Assembly (NCBI GenBank): GCA_022606425.2
Contig: JAHDVF020000068.1
Coordinates: 372,001 to 436,000, forward strand
Length of the DNA: 64,000 bases
Origin: Lepidostoma basale
Taxonomy: Eukaryota; Arthropoda; Insecta; Trichoptera; Lepidostomatidae
Reading direction: 5' to 3'
Shown: piece by piece, positions 1-12,300 of the stretch
Numbering within the stretch: position 1 is the first letter of the stretch
Layout of the letters: each line of letters begins with the position of its first letter
Notes under the pieces: generated by a model
The model's database searches: none
Told to the model about the DNA's origin: nothing
What the model saw: the letters and a program-made list of their open reading frames with translations, nothing else
Made by a program: the position numbers and the translations under genes

Positions 1-148
1 GGATTTGATCAGTCCCATGCTTCTCTTCCATATGCAAAGGTTAGCGTTACTTCCATACATTAGTTTTTAAAATATTTTTCAACTAAAATATATTTTTTTT
101 TTTTTTTACGTATACAACAAGTCGCTTGAACCCAATTACAGTATACAA

Positions 149-345
149 TTTTTTTTTTTTTTAAGCTGATATATTGATTCTCGTAACATGTGACAGGTAG
201 CCAATCTATCGCCCTTTTATTGTCACGAGAATTCTACGCCAGACCAAAGACAGTGTGACAATCACACTGCCATCGCCGGGAATCGAACCCAGAACCTTCG
301 GAATGGGAATCAGAGCTCTTACCACTCTGCCACGAAGGTCGTCAC
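149..345 (-). repeat. tRNA-derived SINE, copy 1
   Basis: Read on the minus strand, a tRNA-like head carries an RNA polymerase III box A (TGGCAGAGTGG, 332-322) and a perfect box B (GGTTCGATTCC, 289-279) at normal tRNA spacing. A non-tRNA body follows, ending in a poly-A tract (poly-T on plus, about 149-162). A second copy lies at 40051-40302. The shared bodies and boxes show a SINE family. The parental tRNA was not identified. Confidence 0.8.
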
Positions 346-457
346 TAATAATATAAACGTTTCAAGTTCTGTATGGTTCATAGTGTGACTATGCGAATAT
401 CTTTTTTACTATTAATGTATTTTAAAAGCTACAGTATAATTACTAACAAGATAAACT

Positions 458-3400
458 TTATATCTTTGAATTATTCTTGGCAACAGCATCGTCTGCGCGT
501 TCACTGCCCTTGTATAGCGTGGAGTACACGTTGGTTCTGCGTTGTTTTGTTGTGGGGATTTGACTGCGCACCTCGTCGACCACAGAAAAATCTGAAAATA
601 ATACCAATATCACAAGCAGTACTGTTTAATACATGTAAATTATTATTATACTAGAGGGAATAAACACTGGTGCTAAGATGAACAGTTTGTCAGTCAGCTG
701 TTGTTTTATGCAGATGATGCTGTGTTAACCGCTGACAGTGTGGAAAATCTTCAAGTCTTAGTATCAAGAATGTATGAAGCATGCAAAAAGAGTGACCTCG
801 TAATGAATGTGTCCAAGTCTAAAGTGATGCTATTTGAAAAAGAAGAATGTATGACAATTTGTGACATAAGCGCGAATGGTGAGAAACGGTAAAAAAATTA
901 TCTATCTGGGAAGCATGTTTACAGGAGATGGAAAAATGGAGAGATATTGGTGCTGGGAACAAAATTAATGGCGTTCTCAAAATCATTACTGCAAATATGA
1001 ATATTTCAACATAAGCAAAGATGGCTGTACATAATGGAGTTCTAGTGCCAACACTTATGTATGGAAGTAAAGCTTGTAGCTGGCAAAAAAAGGATTAAAG
1101 TAGGATAAATGCCGTAGAAATGAGATCACTGAGAAGAATATGCAGAAAATGATATATGATAGTATACTGAATGACGAAATAAGGAAGAAATGTAAGGCAT
1201 ATGATTGCAAAAGTAAAATTAAAAAATGATCCCTGAGGTGGTTTGGACATATGGAACGAATGGACGAGAGAAAAATAGTTAAAATATTATATACAAGCAG
1301 TGCGAGTGGAAAGAGAAGTCGTGGAAGACCAAGGAAAGCATGGGATGACCAAATTGATCAAATACTGAAAAATGGCCACATTCGAAGGCAGAAAAGTCAT
1401 CAAATAAAAAAATTAATTCTTTTAACCCGACAATCGCCGTAAGCACACATGTGCGCTCTACGAAGACGATTGCCATACGCGCTGCTGTGCGCGCTTCGCA
1501 ATATTCGAAAGATGTATTTTAAAATTAATTCCGATTTTCTCACAATGACACCTATGAATATTTTAAAATATAATATTAACAAACCAAAAAGGATCGATAT
1601 ATTTTGATAGTTTGGGAGAAAATACGTGGCGTACCGGCGCGCTGTTTCTACAAACAGGGGGCGATGAATGGGTCAATACAAAAAACAAAGTCTTACCGAC
1701 ATCGGCCAGAAGTAACTCTTCCTCGTGTCCTGCTTGTGCGATGATCTTCCCCCAAGGGTTCGCAAGGACGGAGTGTCCCCAAGCGATGTAACCGGCTCCA
1801 GAACCTCGTGCGGGACTGATGAGGCCCATGTACAACTGCAGATCATTGGCCCGAGAGCGCGCCAGTAAGTCCCAGTGCAGAGGGCCCGTCGTCATGTTGA
1901 AAGCGCCGGGGTATAATAACATATTACAGCCTAAAAAATAAAAATTGAAGTTTTAATTGTATCTCAATAGAGACGAAGACGTAAACTGGAAACTGAACAT
2001 GGATGATCAAGGTGTTTACAGGACTTATGACCTGTCATTGGTTGGGTTAAGCGCACGCTTTATGTAATTACAACATTCCCCATTCCACCTTTGTTATTGT
2101 GATCATGCATGACAAATTTTTGGAAGATGTATATATACTTCAAAATCCATATTTATCTTCACGTGGCAGTTTCAGTCAGCCATCTATGTAGATTTGGTTG
2201 CACTAGTGAATTTTTTCAAGAATTAACCTATACAACCGACCCACTAACGCCATCTATGGAGAATGATTTTCGGCATTTAGCAAACTACCTTATTAACACA
2301 ATGTGAAGGCTGTTGACCAACATATTGTTAGAAGCCGCTAGGAGTATTATTCCATTCTATATGCCAAAGAATTTTGAAGTATTTGAAGTATTTGTCCACT
2401 AACCGCCATTGTGGGGCTCATTTAATTTCCTAATTAACTAATTAACCATCACGCCGTCTCTCCGGAGGGATAGGCAGAAAGAATGGACTGCCGCACTGTT
2501 CTGTCCTGACATACTTCTCTCGCATCCTCTACATTTATACTTCGTGTCATGCACGCACGTCGATTTCTCAGACTCCTCACGTGGCCGACATTCAATATTC
2601 GATTTATTTGATTGTGCCACTTTTTCCTTGGCCTTCCTCTATTTCTGGCTCCGTTAACGTCGTTACACATTATTTCTTCATTCATTCTTTCCATGTAACA
2701 TCTAAAATATCTTCACTGGCTCAAGTGTCCTGTAAGAATCCAGTATAAACTATGCTGGACGGTTTTTAAAGAGCTTCATGGAATGGCACCAGCCTATATA
2801 TCTGATATTTATATATATAATTATATATAATCTACGCTTCAATCAGCAAACTCCTCAGATTAGTTGAGCCAAAGCGCAACCTCCGGACAAATTTCGGAGA
2901 TCGGGCTTTCTTTGAGTTTGACCACAAAATAGGTATTGAAAACAAGAATTGTACGGAAGCGAAGCATGGAACTGGCAGAAGAAGGATGAGAGCAGAATAA
3001 ATGCGGTAGAGATGAGGTCCCTAAGACGTATGTGCGGTAGAACGATGTACGACAGAATCTCAAATGCTGATATAAGAAAGAAATGTAGAGCAGAAGAATG
3101 TATTATGAACAAAATTATGAAAGGATCACTGCGTTGGTTCGGACATATGGAATGCATGGATGGAAAAAGAATGGTTAAGAAAGTATACGTTAATGATGTA
3201 AATACGTAAAAGTATACGTTAATGATGTAATGATGTAAACATGGCATGAACAAATTAATCAAATTTTAAAGGTTGTTCATGTTAGAAGTCGGAAGAATCG
3301 ACGTGCGTGTATGACTCGTATGAATGCGGAGGAAGCTAGTGTGGCAGTCCATTCTTTCTGCCTACCCCTCCGGAGAAACGGTGTGGAGAAAGTGTGTTTT

Positions 3401-6400
3401 GGTTTGTTGTTATTCATTTATGAGCTGCAAATGTAGTTTGTCGCCATTCAAACCAATTTTTTTGGACTGCAAATGTAGCCAGCCGCACTAAAGGGGTTAA
3501 TTATAATGATTATTTTCAATCTGAATCTTTTCTCTCCTTACCCATGTTAGCGTACACTCTTGCCATTTCTTCGAATCTCAAATCATAGCAGATTCCTAAA
3601 CCAACTTTCAGCGAGCCAATAGTGAATGTGTTCAAAGTGTCTCCGGCGGTGAGGACATCTGATTCTTTGAAGGTTATCTTACCAGGAATATCGATATCAA
3701 ATAAATGTACCTGCAAAAGAAAGATTATCGACTTTAAAAGAAGTTTAAAAAATATTAAGGGGGACCCTAAGAGGATTTTCTGAAATTCTTAATATTTTTA
3801 AAGTAACAGCTATTTTTGTGACGCACTGACTAAATCGGTCTGGCTGGACGAATGAATGATAGATGGCAGGCAAACTCTAATTACCTGGGAAGAGTCCACA
3901 TTATGAAAACTCTTTTGTACCCAAAAAATCATTAGAAATAGACTTAGTGGATGGTCAAAAATTGTATCGCTGGTTGAGAAAGTGTATGTATAAAACACCA
4001 TTAAACGACTCCAAACTTTAAATGCGTTTTTCCAAAACTGACTTTTTTTGATACGGTTGACATGATTTCTCAAATTCTAATATACCGATTTACTTGAAAT
4101 TTTTGCACAGAACTTCTTTATATATCTGAGTATCGCATGACATAGGGTTTGTTAAAATTGTTGTTATTACTACTATAATATTCAGAGAGTGATAAAGACT
4201 CCAGTGTGTTCTTCCCTTGAATAAAGTTTCAGTTGTTCATATTTTTTTCAAATGTGAATGATTGTCGATATTTTTCAAGTTTTTTTTAGAAAATATATCT
4301 TATCTCCTTTGAATCCAATTGTTGTAAATTGAAGTAATATCTAAAAAATATTCAATTCAATGCAATCATTGAACGATCGAAGTGTGCGCGGGAGATGCCT
4401 GTTGGTGGCGATGAGGTTCGCAACCCATCACACCGCGTCTCTCGCGATGGCGAAAAAAGAAGGATGGAGTGCCGCATCGATTAAAGTGTGGCAGTCCATT
4501 CTTTCTGCCTACCCTTTCGGGGAGACGGCGTGATGGTTAGTTAGTTAGTTAGTTGTTATTACTAATTTTTTTTTAAATGGGGCAAAAAAGATATTTTTTT
4601 TCAAATCGCTATTTTGCGAATTTTTTTCTTCGAAATTTCCCTACGTCATGCGATAACTACATCCTTCTTCTTCAAGAATTTTAAAGATTTTTTTTTCTCA
4701 GATCACTGGAAGGACTGGAATCCTGTCAACCAGGACGTACTATTTTTTGTGAGTCCTCACTTTGCAGGCCTGCACCTTTTTAGATTATTGTTTTTTTTTT
4801 TAATTGTACTTTTTTATATTGATGAAATATTAATAAATAATTTATGATTTAGTATTGTCACTCACGTGACATTATTTTCTAGACATTTTTTTTTTAAATT
4901 ACCTTCCTGTGTTTAGCGATAAGTTGTCCTTTGTCATCCCAAACAGTACAGGTATTGAAGATCTTTCCATCACTCTTCTCTGGTATGGCTCCCCCAACCA
5001 CTACGAGGCCTGCCTCGCGAGCGGCATTAGACAGGGCGGTGCACGTCTGTCCATTTGGAACCTCCTCCGAATACTTTTCAAAATATTCTATAAAAAAGTT
5101 TAAAAAATGAATAATGGATGCAAATTAAATTGGATTATACATACTTTGAGATATTCTAAAACGTTCAACATGTTCAGTGGAAGCCAGCACAAAAATCTGA
5201 GTAATTTAACCCTATGCAAAACGGTCATAAGGCCGATCTTCACTTACGCAGCCCCAATCTGGGGCTATGCAGTTTCGAGTCATATACGAAAACTCCAAAT
5301 CCTGCAAAATAAGGCTATCCGTTTATCGCTTGGTGCGCCTTCATGGACCAGGATCACACAACTACACCTAGAATCGGGAATCCCGATGATAGATTAATTC
5401 ATTCTCAAACTTGCCGAACGTTTTTACAAAGGACTCCCTTCACAATCTAAACCCACAATAAAAGACCTCTCAAATTACGACCCAAACACCTCCAGCCGCC
5501 ACAAGCGCCCAAAATCGATCATCCTTCAGAGGAACACTCCGGGCCACACAAATCATGCCCCCGCATAAACTAACAACCCACCAAATCACCTTCCAACAAT
5601 TTTCCCATCAGACTTAAGAGGAATAGCCACATGAGCTGAACCTCTGTAAGCCAGAAGATCCAAGTCCAAATATTTTTCTTTTTCTGATTGTAGATCTTGC
5701 GATCTGTTTATGCAGGATATCAACTTTCTTCCTGTGATGAAGAAGACCGGCCTTCTCTCCATCTTTTTGCTGGTTGACGGCCCTCTGGAGTCTAGTGCAC
5801 CACGATCTTAAGAATTCTTGCTGGATCCATTCTCTCGATGTGGTCCCTCCAGGATCATCTTCTCTACCTACTCCATCTCACTATATCTTCAATTTTGCAG
5901 GATTTGCGAATTTCTTCACTAGGTATCCTATCTCTAAGGGTTCTCCCCACAATAAGTCACGATGTTCTTATTTCTGCTACTCTTAAGAGATGTTTGGTTC
6001 TGACAGTGTCTGCTCTTGTTTCGATTCCGTATGTCATTATGGGCCTGATGCATGTTTTATAAATTCTAACTTTGCTTTTATATTTTAATTTTAGATAATT
6101 TTAAACACTTGTTTATTAAATTTTAACAAATTATTTTGTTTTTCAAATCAACTGGTTTCGCTACCATTGAAGTTTTTCAGGGTTACAAAACTGCTTGCTT
6201 TTTAACTGTTGGGTCGAAAGAACAAAATAAAATGATATAAAAACAAAGTACGCAAGTGTTTTAAATTATTTTTTATAATGCCACACCATAAATTAAGTAG
6301 ATAATTCATTGTTTTGGCGGAAACACTTTGATATTTCAACATTATTAACTGTTTAAATAAAAAAACTTTATTATAAATAAATCAATTTAATATATTTTGT

Positions 6401-8911
6401 CGCGACAGCTGTTTCGCTAACGCTTGTATTTGTTACTGTTTAACCTAATTACTGTTTTTTATTATTATAATTGTTTACGATATTGTGTGTAGTTTCTTCC
6501 CCTCCTAATAATTTTGTTTATAAACTAAGTCTTTCTGATGTATTTTTTAGTTGATTGTAAGACCTGATGATGCAAACATCGGTTAGCGAAACAGCTTACT
6601 TACTTACTTCCTATGGCCATACAACTCTTGAAGAGATTTAGCCTCCTTGATGATTTTTCACCAAGCTCCTCGATCCTGCGCCTTTTGCTCCCAGCAGTCC
6701 GATTCGCCCAACCTAGCCGGGTCAGCCAGAACATTGTCCATTAGGCGCTGTCTAGACCTTCCTAGAGGTCTTACTCCAGTCGGTCTAGACGCGTACAGGG
6801 TCTTGATTGCTCTGGTCTCTTCGGCTCGGCATACATGCCCAATCCATGCTAGGCGACCGGCTCTCACGGTGCTCATTATAAGGGGCTGCTGGGTCATTGT
6901 ACGGATCTCTTATATGCCTCCAAGTTCCCACTGCAACACCGGGTCTAGGTCCCAGGATAATTCTAAGTATTCTATTCTTAAACCATTAGATTCTTTGTTG
7001 TTCTTTTGGAGTCATTGTCCATGACTCAGAACCATAATATGGTTCTGAGTTTGGTTTGATGATGGTGTTATAAATATGATGGGCTTGGTGTTTTTGGATA
7101 GAAGCTTGGACTTTAGGAACGTTCCCAAGGAGGCTGCAGCTCGTATGCTATTTTGAACTCTGTGTTCCAACTCCGCGTGCATATCATTGGCTTCTGTCAT
7201 GACCGTACCGAGAAAAGTGAACTTAGCGAAACAGCTGTTGCGACAAAATGTAATCAATTGTGATATTTATAACAAAGTTTTTTTTATCTAAACGGTTAAT
7301 AAATTAAGTGCTTTATATGAAAGTATATTATCTTGAAACAAAATTTGAATAAAACATTATTTGACTCAAATATCTTATCAAAAACTACAATGATTTATAT
7401 AAACCACATAAGCAATAAACAATTGAAAATGTTTGTATGAAAACTTTTCAAACAACGTCAGATATATTTATAAAAATAAATTTGGTTAACCACAATGTTA
7501 TTGATTATATATTATATTAAATGGAAAAAAATATGGAAACACGCGACTGATATGATTAAAACAAATCATTGTACATGGACTTGGATTTTTCTGGCATACA
7601 CAGATCTAACGGGTGCTAGATTTTGTGATTTTCTAGTGCTCAAAATACATTCCGAAGGAGGCCTACCATGACGCCTTCGACGCCTATAAAACTCACTGAG
7701 GGATACAATGTACGATATGTCAAGAAAGGATACAATACAAGCTCTGCTGGATGGTTTTTAAGTTGTTGCATGGAACGGCACCAGTTTATATATCTGAACT
7801 CTGCATCAACTGAACCAGACAGTCTACATTGCAATAAGCAAAGTCTTCTGCGATCGGTAGATTGACTTTGCCAAAATGCTGTCCTCACTTAAACTTTGGT
7901 GACCGAGTTTTGGTGGTGGCCCTTCAGCCTGGAACAATCTTCCAGCAGACCTCAAGTGCATAGAGAATCAGTCAGAGTTTAGATCGAGACTCAAAATGCA
8001 CATTTTTAAATTATGTAAATATTGATTGACTGCGTCAGGTGCCGCCTTCATAGTAAATATGTTTATTTTTTAACTAGTTCATAAAACGGAGCAATTTCTA
8101 CAGTATAGTAAGCAGTATTTTTCTTTTAGCACATGACCCAAATATGGGACCTTTCTAATGTTCACGCTCGACAACAGCTCTCTATTGACTCTGGCTCTCT
8201 GTAGTATGTCTGCATTACTGACCCTATCGGTCCACGGTATACGGAGCATTTTGCGGTATATCCACATCTCGAACGCTTCCAACCGGTTCGTTACATTCAC
8301 TTTCAGAGTCCAGGTTTCGTAGCCATAAGCAGAACAGACCATATATAACATTAAATCATTCTTTGTCGGAGTTTCAAGTTAAGATTATCGTAATCAAATT
8401 AAACAGTTCTTACTTGTTCCATATGGGGAGTTGAAGCACTCGGGAAGGGCAACTAATTGAGCTCCTTTACTTTTAGCTTTGTAAATGTATTCAACAGCCT
8501 TTGCAATGTTCCTTGCTTTATCGTCACCCACGGCCATCTGCACAAAGGCAACGCGCAAGCCTAAAAACATAATAAATTATATGTCATATAATCCTTTTGC
8601 AAATAGAGAATACACAGATAACATTTTTTTCATTAACGTAATAGAAAATCACAAGACTAAAACGTGAAAGTCCGATAACTAGTTTGTTTAGAAATGCAAG
8701 ATAAGAAGTAATTATATACATATTTGAATAAAATTTTAAAAATAAGATTACGGATTTATAAAAACTTGATCAAAGTGATGTTTAACCCACCATCCTGAAA
8801 AGAGTTATCAAAAATTATTTTAGGGGCCGATGTACAAAATCGCGGATGTGCTGCATCTGTGTATGTGTAATCACTAGGCTCTGCTTGATCATCAGATTTT
8901 TTGGGGTCCAT
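458..8911 (-). CDS. NIT2: Omega-amidase NIT2 (nitrilase family), 6 exons, complete
   Basis: Coding exons in transcript order are 8911-8791, 8560-8414, 5087-4903, 3710-3542, 1930-1697 and 591-458. All introns are GT..AG, phases agree, and the product is 329 aa. The family hydrolyses alpha-ketoglutaramate and alpha-ketosuccinamate to the keto acid plus ammonia, closing the glutamine/asparagine transaminase route in cytosol and mitochondria. The carbon-nitrogen hydrolase catalytic set is visible: Glu81 in LPECFNSPYG, Lys151 in KHRKVHLFD, and the nucleophile Cys192 in GLGICYDLRF. YPGAFNMTTGPLHW follows, and the last exon gives EVRSQIPTTKQRRTNVY. About 40 acidic, low-complexity residues precede the usual start of the family; they come from the first exon and look like an added N-terminus. 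The start is the first in-frame ATG of an open first exon. Introns are full of LINE, SINE and MITE insertions. It is divergent from mRpL2. Confidence 0.93.
693..1405 (+). mobile_element. LINE family A fragment (RT C-terminal half), decayed
   Basis: Broken reading frames give a FYADDA reverse-transcriptase active-site box, then the family A C-terminal region ([31 protein letters not shown]). Stops and frameshifts abound. It sits in the last NIT2 intron, antisense to the gene. Confidence 0.8.
1425..1510. repeat. Possible DNA-transposon terminus starting TTAACCCG
   Basis: The sequence TTAACCCGACAATCGCC is followed by GC-rich, partly palindromic DNA with alternating GTGCGC tracts. TTAACCC is a typical piggyBac-type end, but no partner terminus was found, so the assignment is weak. 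Confidence 0.25.
1952..2373 (+). repeat. Unclassified 420-bp dispersed repeat, copy 1
   Basis: It aligns over its whole length with 61429-61852, from TTTAATTGTATCTCAATAG to ATATGCCAAAGAATT. No long ORF, inverted ends or tail were recognised. It starts about 21 bp into the intron beside NIT2 exon 5, so it contributes most of the DNA upstream of that acceptor. Confidence 0.75.
2433..2696 (-). mobile_element. LINE family A 3' end
   Basis: The minus strand encodes [23 protein letters not shown] and ends with the family 3' sequence and a (TTAATTAG) type tail at the left edge. It lies in NIT2 intron 4. Confidence 0.8.
2707..2912 (+). mobile_element. L2-like LINE C-terminal fragment
   Basis: It is near-identical to part of the long L2-like element at 34346-36795 ([33 protein letters not shown]). 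A short AT insertion and deletions interrupt it. It abuts family A fragments on both sides. Confidence 0.75.
2947..3385 (+). mobile_element. LINE family A fragment
   Basis: It encodes [21 protein letters not shown], then [15 protein letters not shown] and RWFGHMECMD, and ends in the family 3' UTR (GTGGCAGTCCATTCTTTCTG). A short tandem duplication is seen around 3190-3235 (GTATACGTTAATGATGTAA). Confidence 0.8.
3445..3507. repeat. Short dispersed repeat shared with 40365-40430
   Basis: The sequence around TTTTTTGGACTGCAAATGTA and GCCAGCCGCACTAAAGGGGTTAA recurs inverted at 40365-40430. It is probably one end of a DNA transposon, with no partner end visible here. Confidence 0.4.
3711..4372. other. 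NIT2 intron 3, AT-rich, nothing recognised
   Basis: Apart from a SINE that begins at 4373, this stretch shows no repeat, coding potential or structured RNA that I could identify. Confidence 0.5.
4373..4555 (+). repeat. LINE-tailed SINE, copy 1
   Basis: A head of about 110 bp (CGATCGAAGTGTGCGCGGG to GCCGCATCGATTAAAG) matches 60533 onward. It is joined to the exact 3' end of LINE family A (GTGGCAGTCCATTCTTTCTG through TGATGG) with a (TTAG)n tail. A GGTTCGCAACCC box-B-like element lies in the head. The structure fits a SINE that borrows the reverse transcriptase of its partner LINE. Confidence 0.75.
5179..5680 (+). mobile_element. Jockey-clade LINE 3' fragment
   Basis: The protein run TVIRPIFTYAAPIWGYAV, then KLQILQNKAIRLSLGAP and LESGIPMID, is typical of Jockey-like reverse transcriptases after the polymerase domain. 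A stop follows MID. Related pieces are at 34150-36890, 52040-53065 and 14471-14581. Confidence 0.8.
5693..6062 (-). mobile_element. LINE family H (RTE-like) fragment, decayed
   Basis: The minus strand gives RPIMTYGIETRADTVRT and RDHIERMDP-like text. This is the same C-terminal region as in the long element at 36954-39049, with several stops. It lies in NIT2 intron 2. Confidence 0.65.
6130..6300. repeat. MITE family E fragment
   Basis: It shares TTTAAATTATTTTTTATAATGCCACACCATAAATTAAG with copies at 9826-10048 and 29478-29875, plus a GGTTTCGCT motif in the left part. It is degraded. Confidence 0.5.
6341..7305. mobile_element. MITE with about 80-bp inverted repeats, carrying a LINE insertion
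   Basis: The left arm (6341-6420, reading into TTTGTCGCGACAGCTGTTTCGCT) pairs with the right arm (7223-7305, AGCGAAACAGCTGTTGCGACAAA). The interior is split by a LINE at 6597-7222 flanked by a 14-bp duplication of the MITE's own sequence. Confidence 0.7.
6597..7222 (-). mobile_element. LINE fragment with 14-bp target-site duplication
   Basis: TTAGCGAAACAGCT occurs at 6583-6596 and 7223-7236. Between them is a minus-strand LINE 3' part (GRLAWIGHVCRAEETRAIK, AELEHRVQNSIRAAAS) with a (TAAG)n tail (TACTTACTTACT on plus). A related fragment is at 62235-62400. Confidence 0.8.
7306..7739. other. NIT2 intron 2, AT-rich, nothing recognised
   Basis: AT-rich DNA without a recognisable gene. It precedes an L2-like LINE fragment. 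Confidence 0.4.
7740..8025 (+). mobile_element. Diverged L2-like LINE C-terminal fragment
   Basis: Sequence such as TGGATGGTTTTTAAG, TTGCATGGAACGGCACCAG, the FGDRV region, a PSAWNNLPADLKC-like stretch and FRSRLKMHIFKL corresponds to the C-terminus of the L2-like element at 34346-36795, but with much lower identity and frameshifts. Confidence 0.65.
8118..8387 (-). mobile_element. Short LINE-derived unit, family D, copy 1 (3' truncated)
   Basis: It encodes [18 protein letters not shown], followed by [13 protein letters not shown] on the minus strand. Its minus-strand 5' boundary (ATCTTAACTTGAAACTCCG) is the same as in the copies ending at 49115 and 56544. Confidence 0.75.
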
Positions 8912-9350
8912 TCTTATTTTAAATAGCTTTTCTGAAATTCAACAACTTGAATTACCTCGCAAAAACATTTCACGTCAATAGCGAGAGCTTGAATATTCAA
9001 ATCACTGTGGATTGATATAAGAAGACGAAATAAATATTCTAATGTTTGATTCAGCAGCTTTCCGTTATCACTAAATGAATTCAAACTATGACGAGAAGAA
9101 AAAGTAAAGGTTATCAGTTTTTCACAGAATACAATTTATAAAGTTTGAAAATATTATTTGACATGTTCCATAAACTAAGCCAAAGATACTCTATACCATA
9201 GGCAATTTTGTAGCAAAAGTGAAAGATGTTCGGTAAAATAAATCCATGGAATAAAAACAACCTCACTTTTATATAAGCTGTCAAAATTCGAATGTAATTA
9301 TGGCGATCTGAGTGTGGTTGGGTGGTTGCCTGAAACTATTTGAATAAGCC
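8912..9350. promoter_or_regulatory. Shared upstream region of NIT2 (minus) and mRpL2 (plus)
   Basis: Only 439 bp separate the two start codons, which face away from each other. The stretch holds both 5' UTRs and whatever promoter they use. No clear TATA box was chosen. The mRpL2 start has a good context (GCCATGG). Confidence 0.6.
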
Positions 9351-12300
9351 ATGGCTTCTTTTGCAAAGCTTTTTCAGCGTTTCCCAATAACTTCAACAAT
9401 CAGAAGTTTGGTAAAATGTGATACAAATTTTACACAAGTAAGATTTAAAAGCAAACCCAATATTAATGTTAAACCCGAACCCGGTTTTGGAATCAGTTAT
9501 AGAAGAATAGTTCATTTTCCCGAAGAGTATACAGTTGAACCATTAAGTGTTACTAATTTAGCTGGAAGAGATCCTGTATCAGGTATGTTTATTTAGCATT
9601 CTTGACAATAAAATGGAATTTAAATAGGTTATTTTTAAATAAAAATATTTTTCAGGGCGGATTGTTGCTAAGGGTATCGGTGGAGGTATTAAACATAAAT
9701 ACCATTGGATTAGGTGGGTAAGGGATGGCCCGTCCGAAGGACCTCCGAGGGAGGAGAAAGTTATTGAGGTATTTATCTTAACAATAAGCACTGTTTAATA
9801 AGAAATATGTATATATAAAAAAAAAACTTTTATACATTATTTTTACACCACTTTATTTCGTTTTATCGAACCAACCGGTTTCGCTCCCGCCGTAGCTTCG
9901 CCAGGATGACACTGAAAACTGAAAATTAGTCTGATGAAGCTCTAGCGGGAGCGAAATCGTTTGTTTCAATAAAACAAAATAATGTGGTGTAAAAATAATG
10001 TATAAAAGTGTTTTAAATTATTTTTAATAATGCCACACCACAAATTAACCCCTTGGTTGCGAGCACTTTTGGGATAACTATGCCAAAATAGCCACAATTT
10101 TAGAGAAAGTAATTCTAAAGTTAAATATATTATTTAATTTATAAACAGTATGTAAAAAAAATCTTTTATAAACTAACTAACTTACCATCACGCCGTCTCT
10201 CCGAAGGCTACTCCGCTCCGAAGCATGGAGTAGGCAGAAGGATAAATGCCCTAGAAATGAGATCACTAAGAAGAAAAACTAACTAACTAACCATCACGGA
10301 AAGAATGGACTAACACTTTACTTTCCTGACCTATTTCTCTCGCTTCCTCAACATTCATACACCGTGTCATGCACGTGTGTCGATTTCTCTGACTCCTCAC
10401 GTGGCCAACATTCAATATTTGATTTATTTGATCCTGCCACGTTTTCCTCTATTTCTGGTTCCATTTACATCGTTAACATAGATATATTTTTACCATTCTT
10501 CCTTCATTCATTCTTTCCATATGTCCAAACCATCTTAATGATCCTTTCATTATTTTGTTCATAACACTTTCATTCGCACCGCATTCACTTCTTATACTTG
10601 CATTTAGTGTTCTCCGGGCCCTTCCCGCTGTCTGCTCAATATCTTCGCTCCACCTGGAAGGCTGTCTCCCGGCACTTCTTCGGCCCAACCTTGGCCTCCA
10701 TTCAGTAACCCTCTGGCTCGATCTTCTATCATCCCGTCAGCTCATTGCCACATCATATAGATAATTATAAAACACTTACAACACATGTTTAAATTAGATC
10801 TTATTCGGTTAATCATTCTATCTTAATAAACTCGATATAGAATCAAATAATGCAATGAAAAATGCTTTAATTTGTGTTTTTTTTTTTCAAGGTTCTGGAA
10901 GATGGTTGTAGAACAGCTCACATTGCACTGGTCGCAGTGGGAAAAGATTTGAAATATATTTTAGCCACCGAAAACATGAAAGCCGGGGATATCATCAAGA
11001 CTTCTAGACATTTATCCAGAATACCAGGTTACTAATTATTTTACTAGTCAATCTATATATTTAATTATAAATGCACTTATTTATTCTTATGTGAACAATG
11101 CTGTGTTTTCTAGTGCGAGCTTCTGAAGGAGACGCTTATCCATTGGGATCTCTCCCAATTGGGACCCTTGTGAACTGTGTTGAAAAAACTCCAGGTATTT
11201 TTTATGTGTCCATCAAATATGCATATATTCAAAATATAATTTTTATTATATTTAATATTATGAAGCATTCTATTAATATTTTATTTGATAAGAAATGAGG
11301 CATATGAAGCATTCTATTAATATTAATTAAATAAAACGATGTTTTTATAACTACTTCCACTTTTGTCTTTATTTAGACAGCCAAGACGGACCAAGAACTA
11401 TAACATATAATATTTAAATTCAGTAATAATTAAAACAAAATTACAATTTTTTCAAACATTATATATGAATATGTAAGAGATAATAAAAATTAAAACCCAT
11501 TGTATTAAATACGAACCTCCAAGAATACCTGTAATACCAATAGTTAAATTCAAAAAAAATTTACATAAATATTTGAAGATTATTTTTGTATAGAATCATG
11601 TTTACTACCCCTGATCTGTATGTATATAAAGGACTAAGTTTACAATAGTGTTACCAGTCTGTCGATGCCAGCGAGCCTGGCGAAACCGGTCGCTGTCTAA
11701 ATAAAGACAAAAGTGGAAGTAGTTAAAAAACATAGTTTTATTTAATTATTATTTAAAATGAACTTCCATCAAGAGATTTCAGTAAAATCATTTGATTATT
11801 CTATTAATATTTTATTTGATAAGATAGTATAGGGTGTTTTTTTTAGAGGTTTGATTTTTAAACTGGCAACATTATTTCTACAGACTGTCAATTTGACAGT
11901 TGACAGTTGATTTGTAGTCAGTACGTTTTGCCATTTCACCATGAATAGGCTGACTCAGAACAGCGCTAGCAAATTGTGCAAATTTATTTTGAAAATCATG
12001 TTTTGGTTTGCCAAACTTATCGTGCACTATGTCCATTTTACGGTCGACATAATCGTCCATCCGAGCAAGTTATTCGGAAGACAATGGATCGTTTTCGCAC
12101 CACGTACACTCTAGTGGATAACACGCATCCACAAAGCGACAATTGCCGAAAATTGGATTTCACGATTGCGCTTCATTCGAGTTAGCCGTGGCGCTCATAT
12201 GCCCGTAATCATATTTAAACAATAATGGTATAAAATTATCTATTAAATAAAGCCAATATCATTGACATTAACATTATTTTATTGAGTTTTTTTTTTCATA

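Noticed and set aside
373..654. 93-codon plus-strand frame as a gene
   Set aside because: It is the reverse of the last NIT2 exon (591-458), which has a proper acceptor, phase and family match.
1563..1922. Separate 119-residue nitrilase fragment
   Set aside because: Residues before 1697 are intronic; the segment 1697-1930 is NIT2 exon 5.
4530..4555. (TTAG)n tracts as telomere-type repeats
   Set aside because: Insect telomeres are usually TTAGG. Here the unit is four bases and always follows the 3' end of LINE family A or its SINE, so it is a retrotransposon tail.
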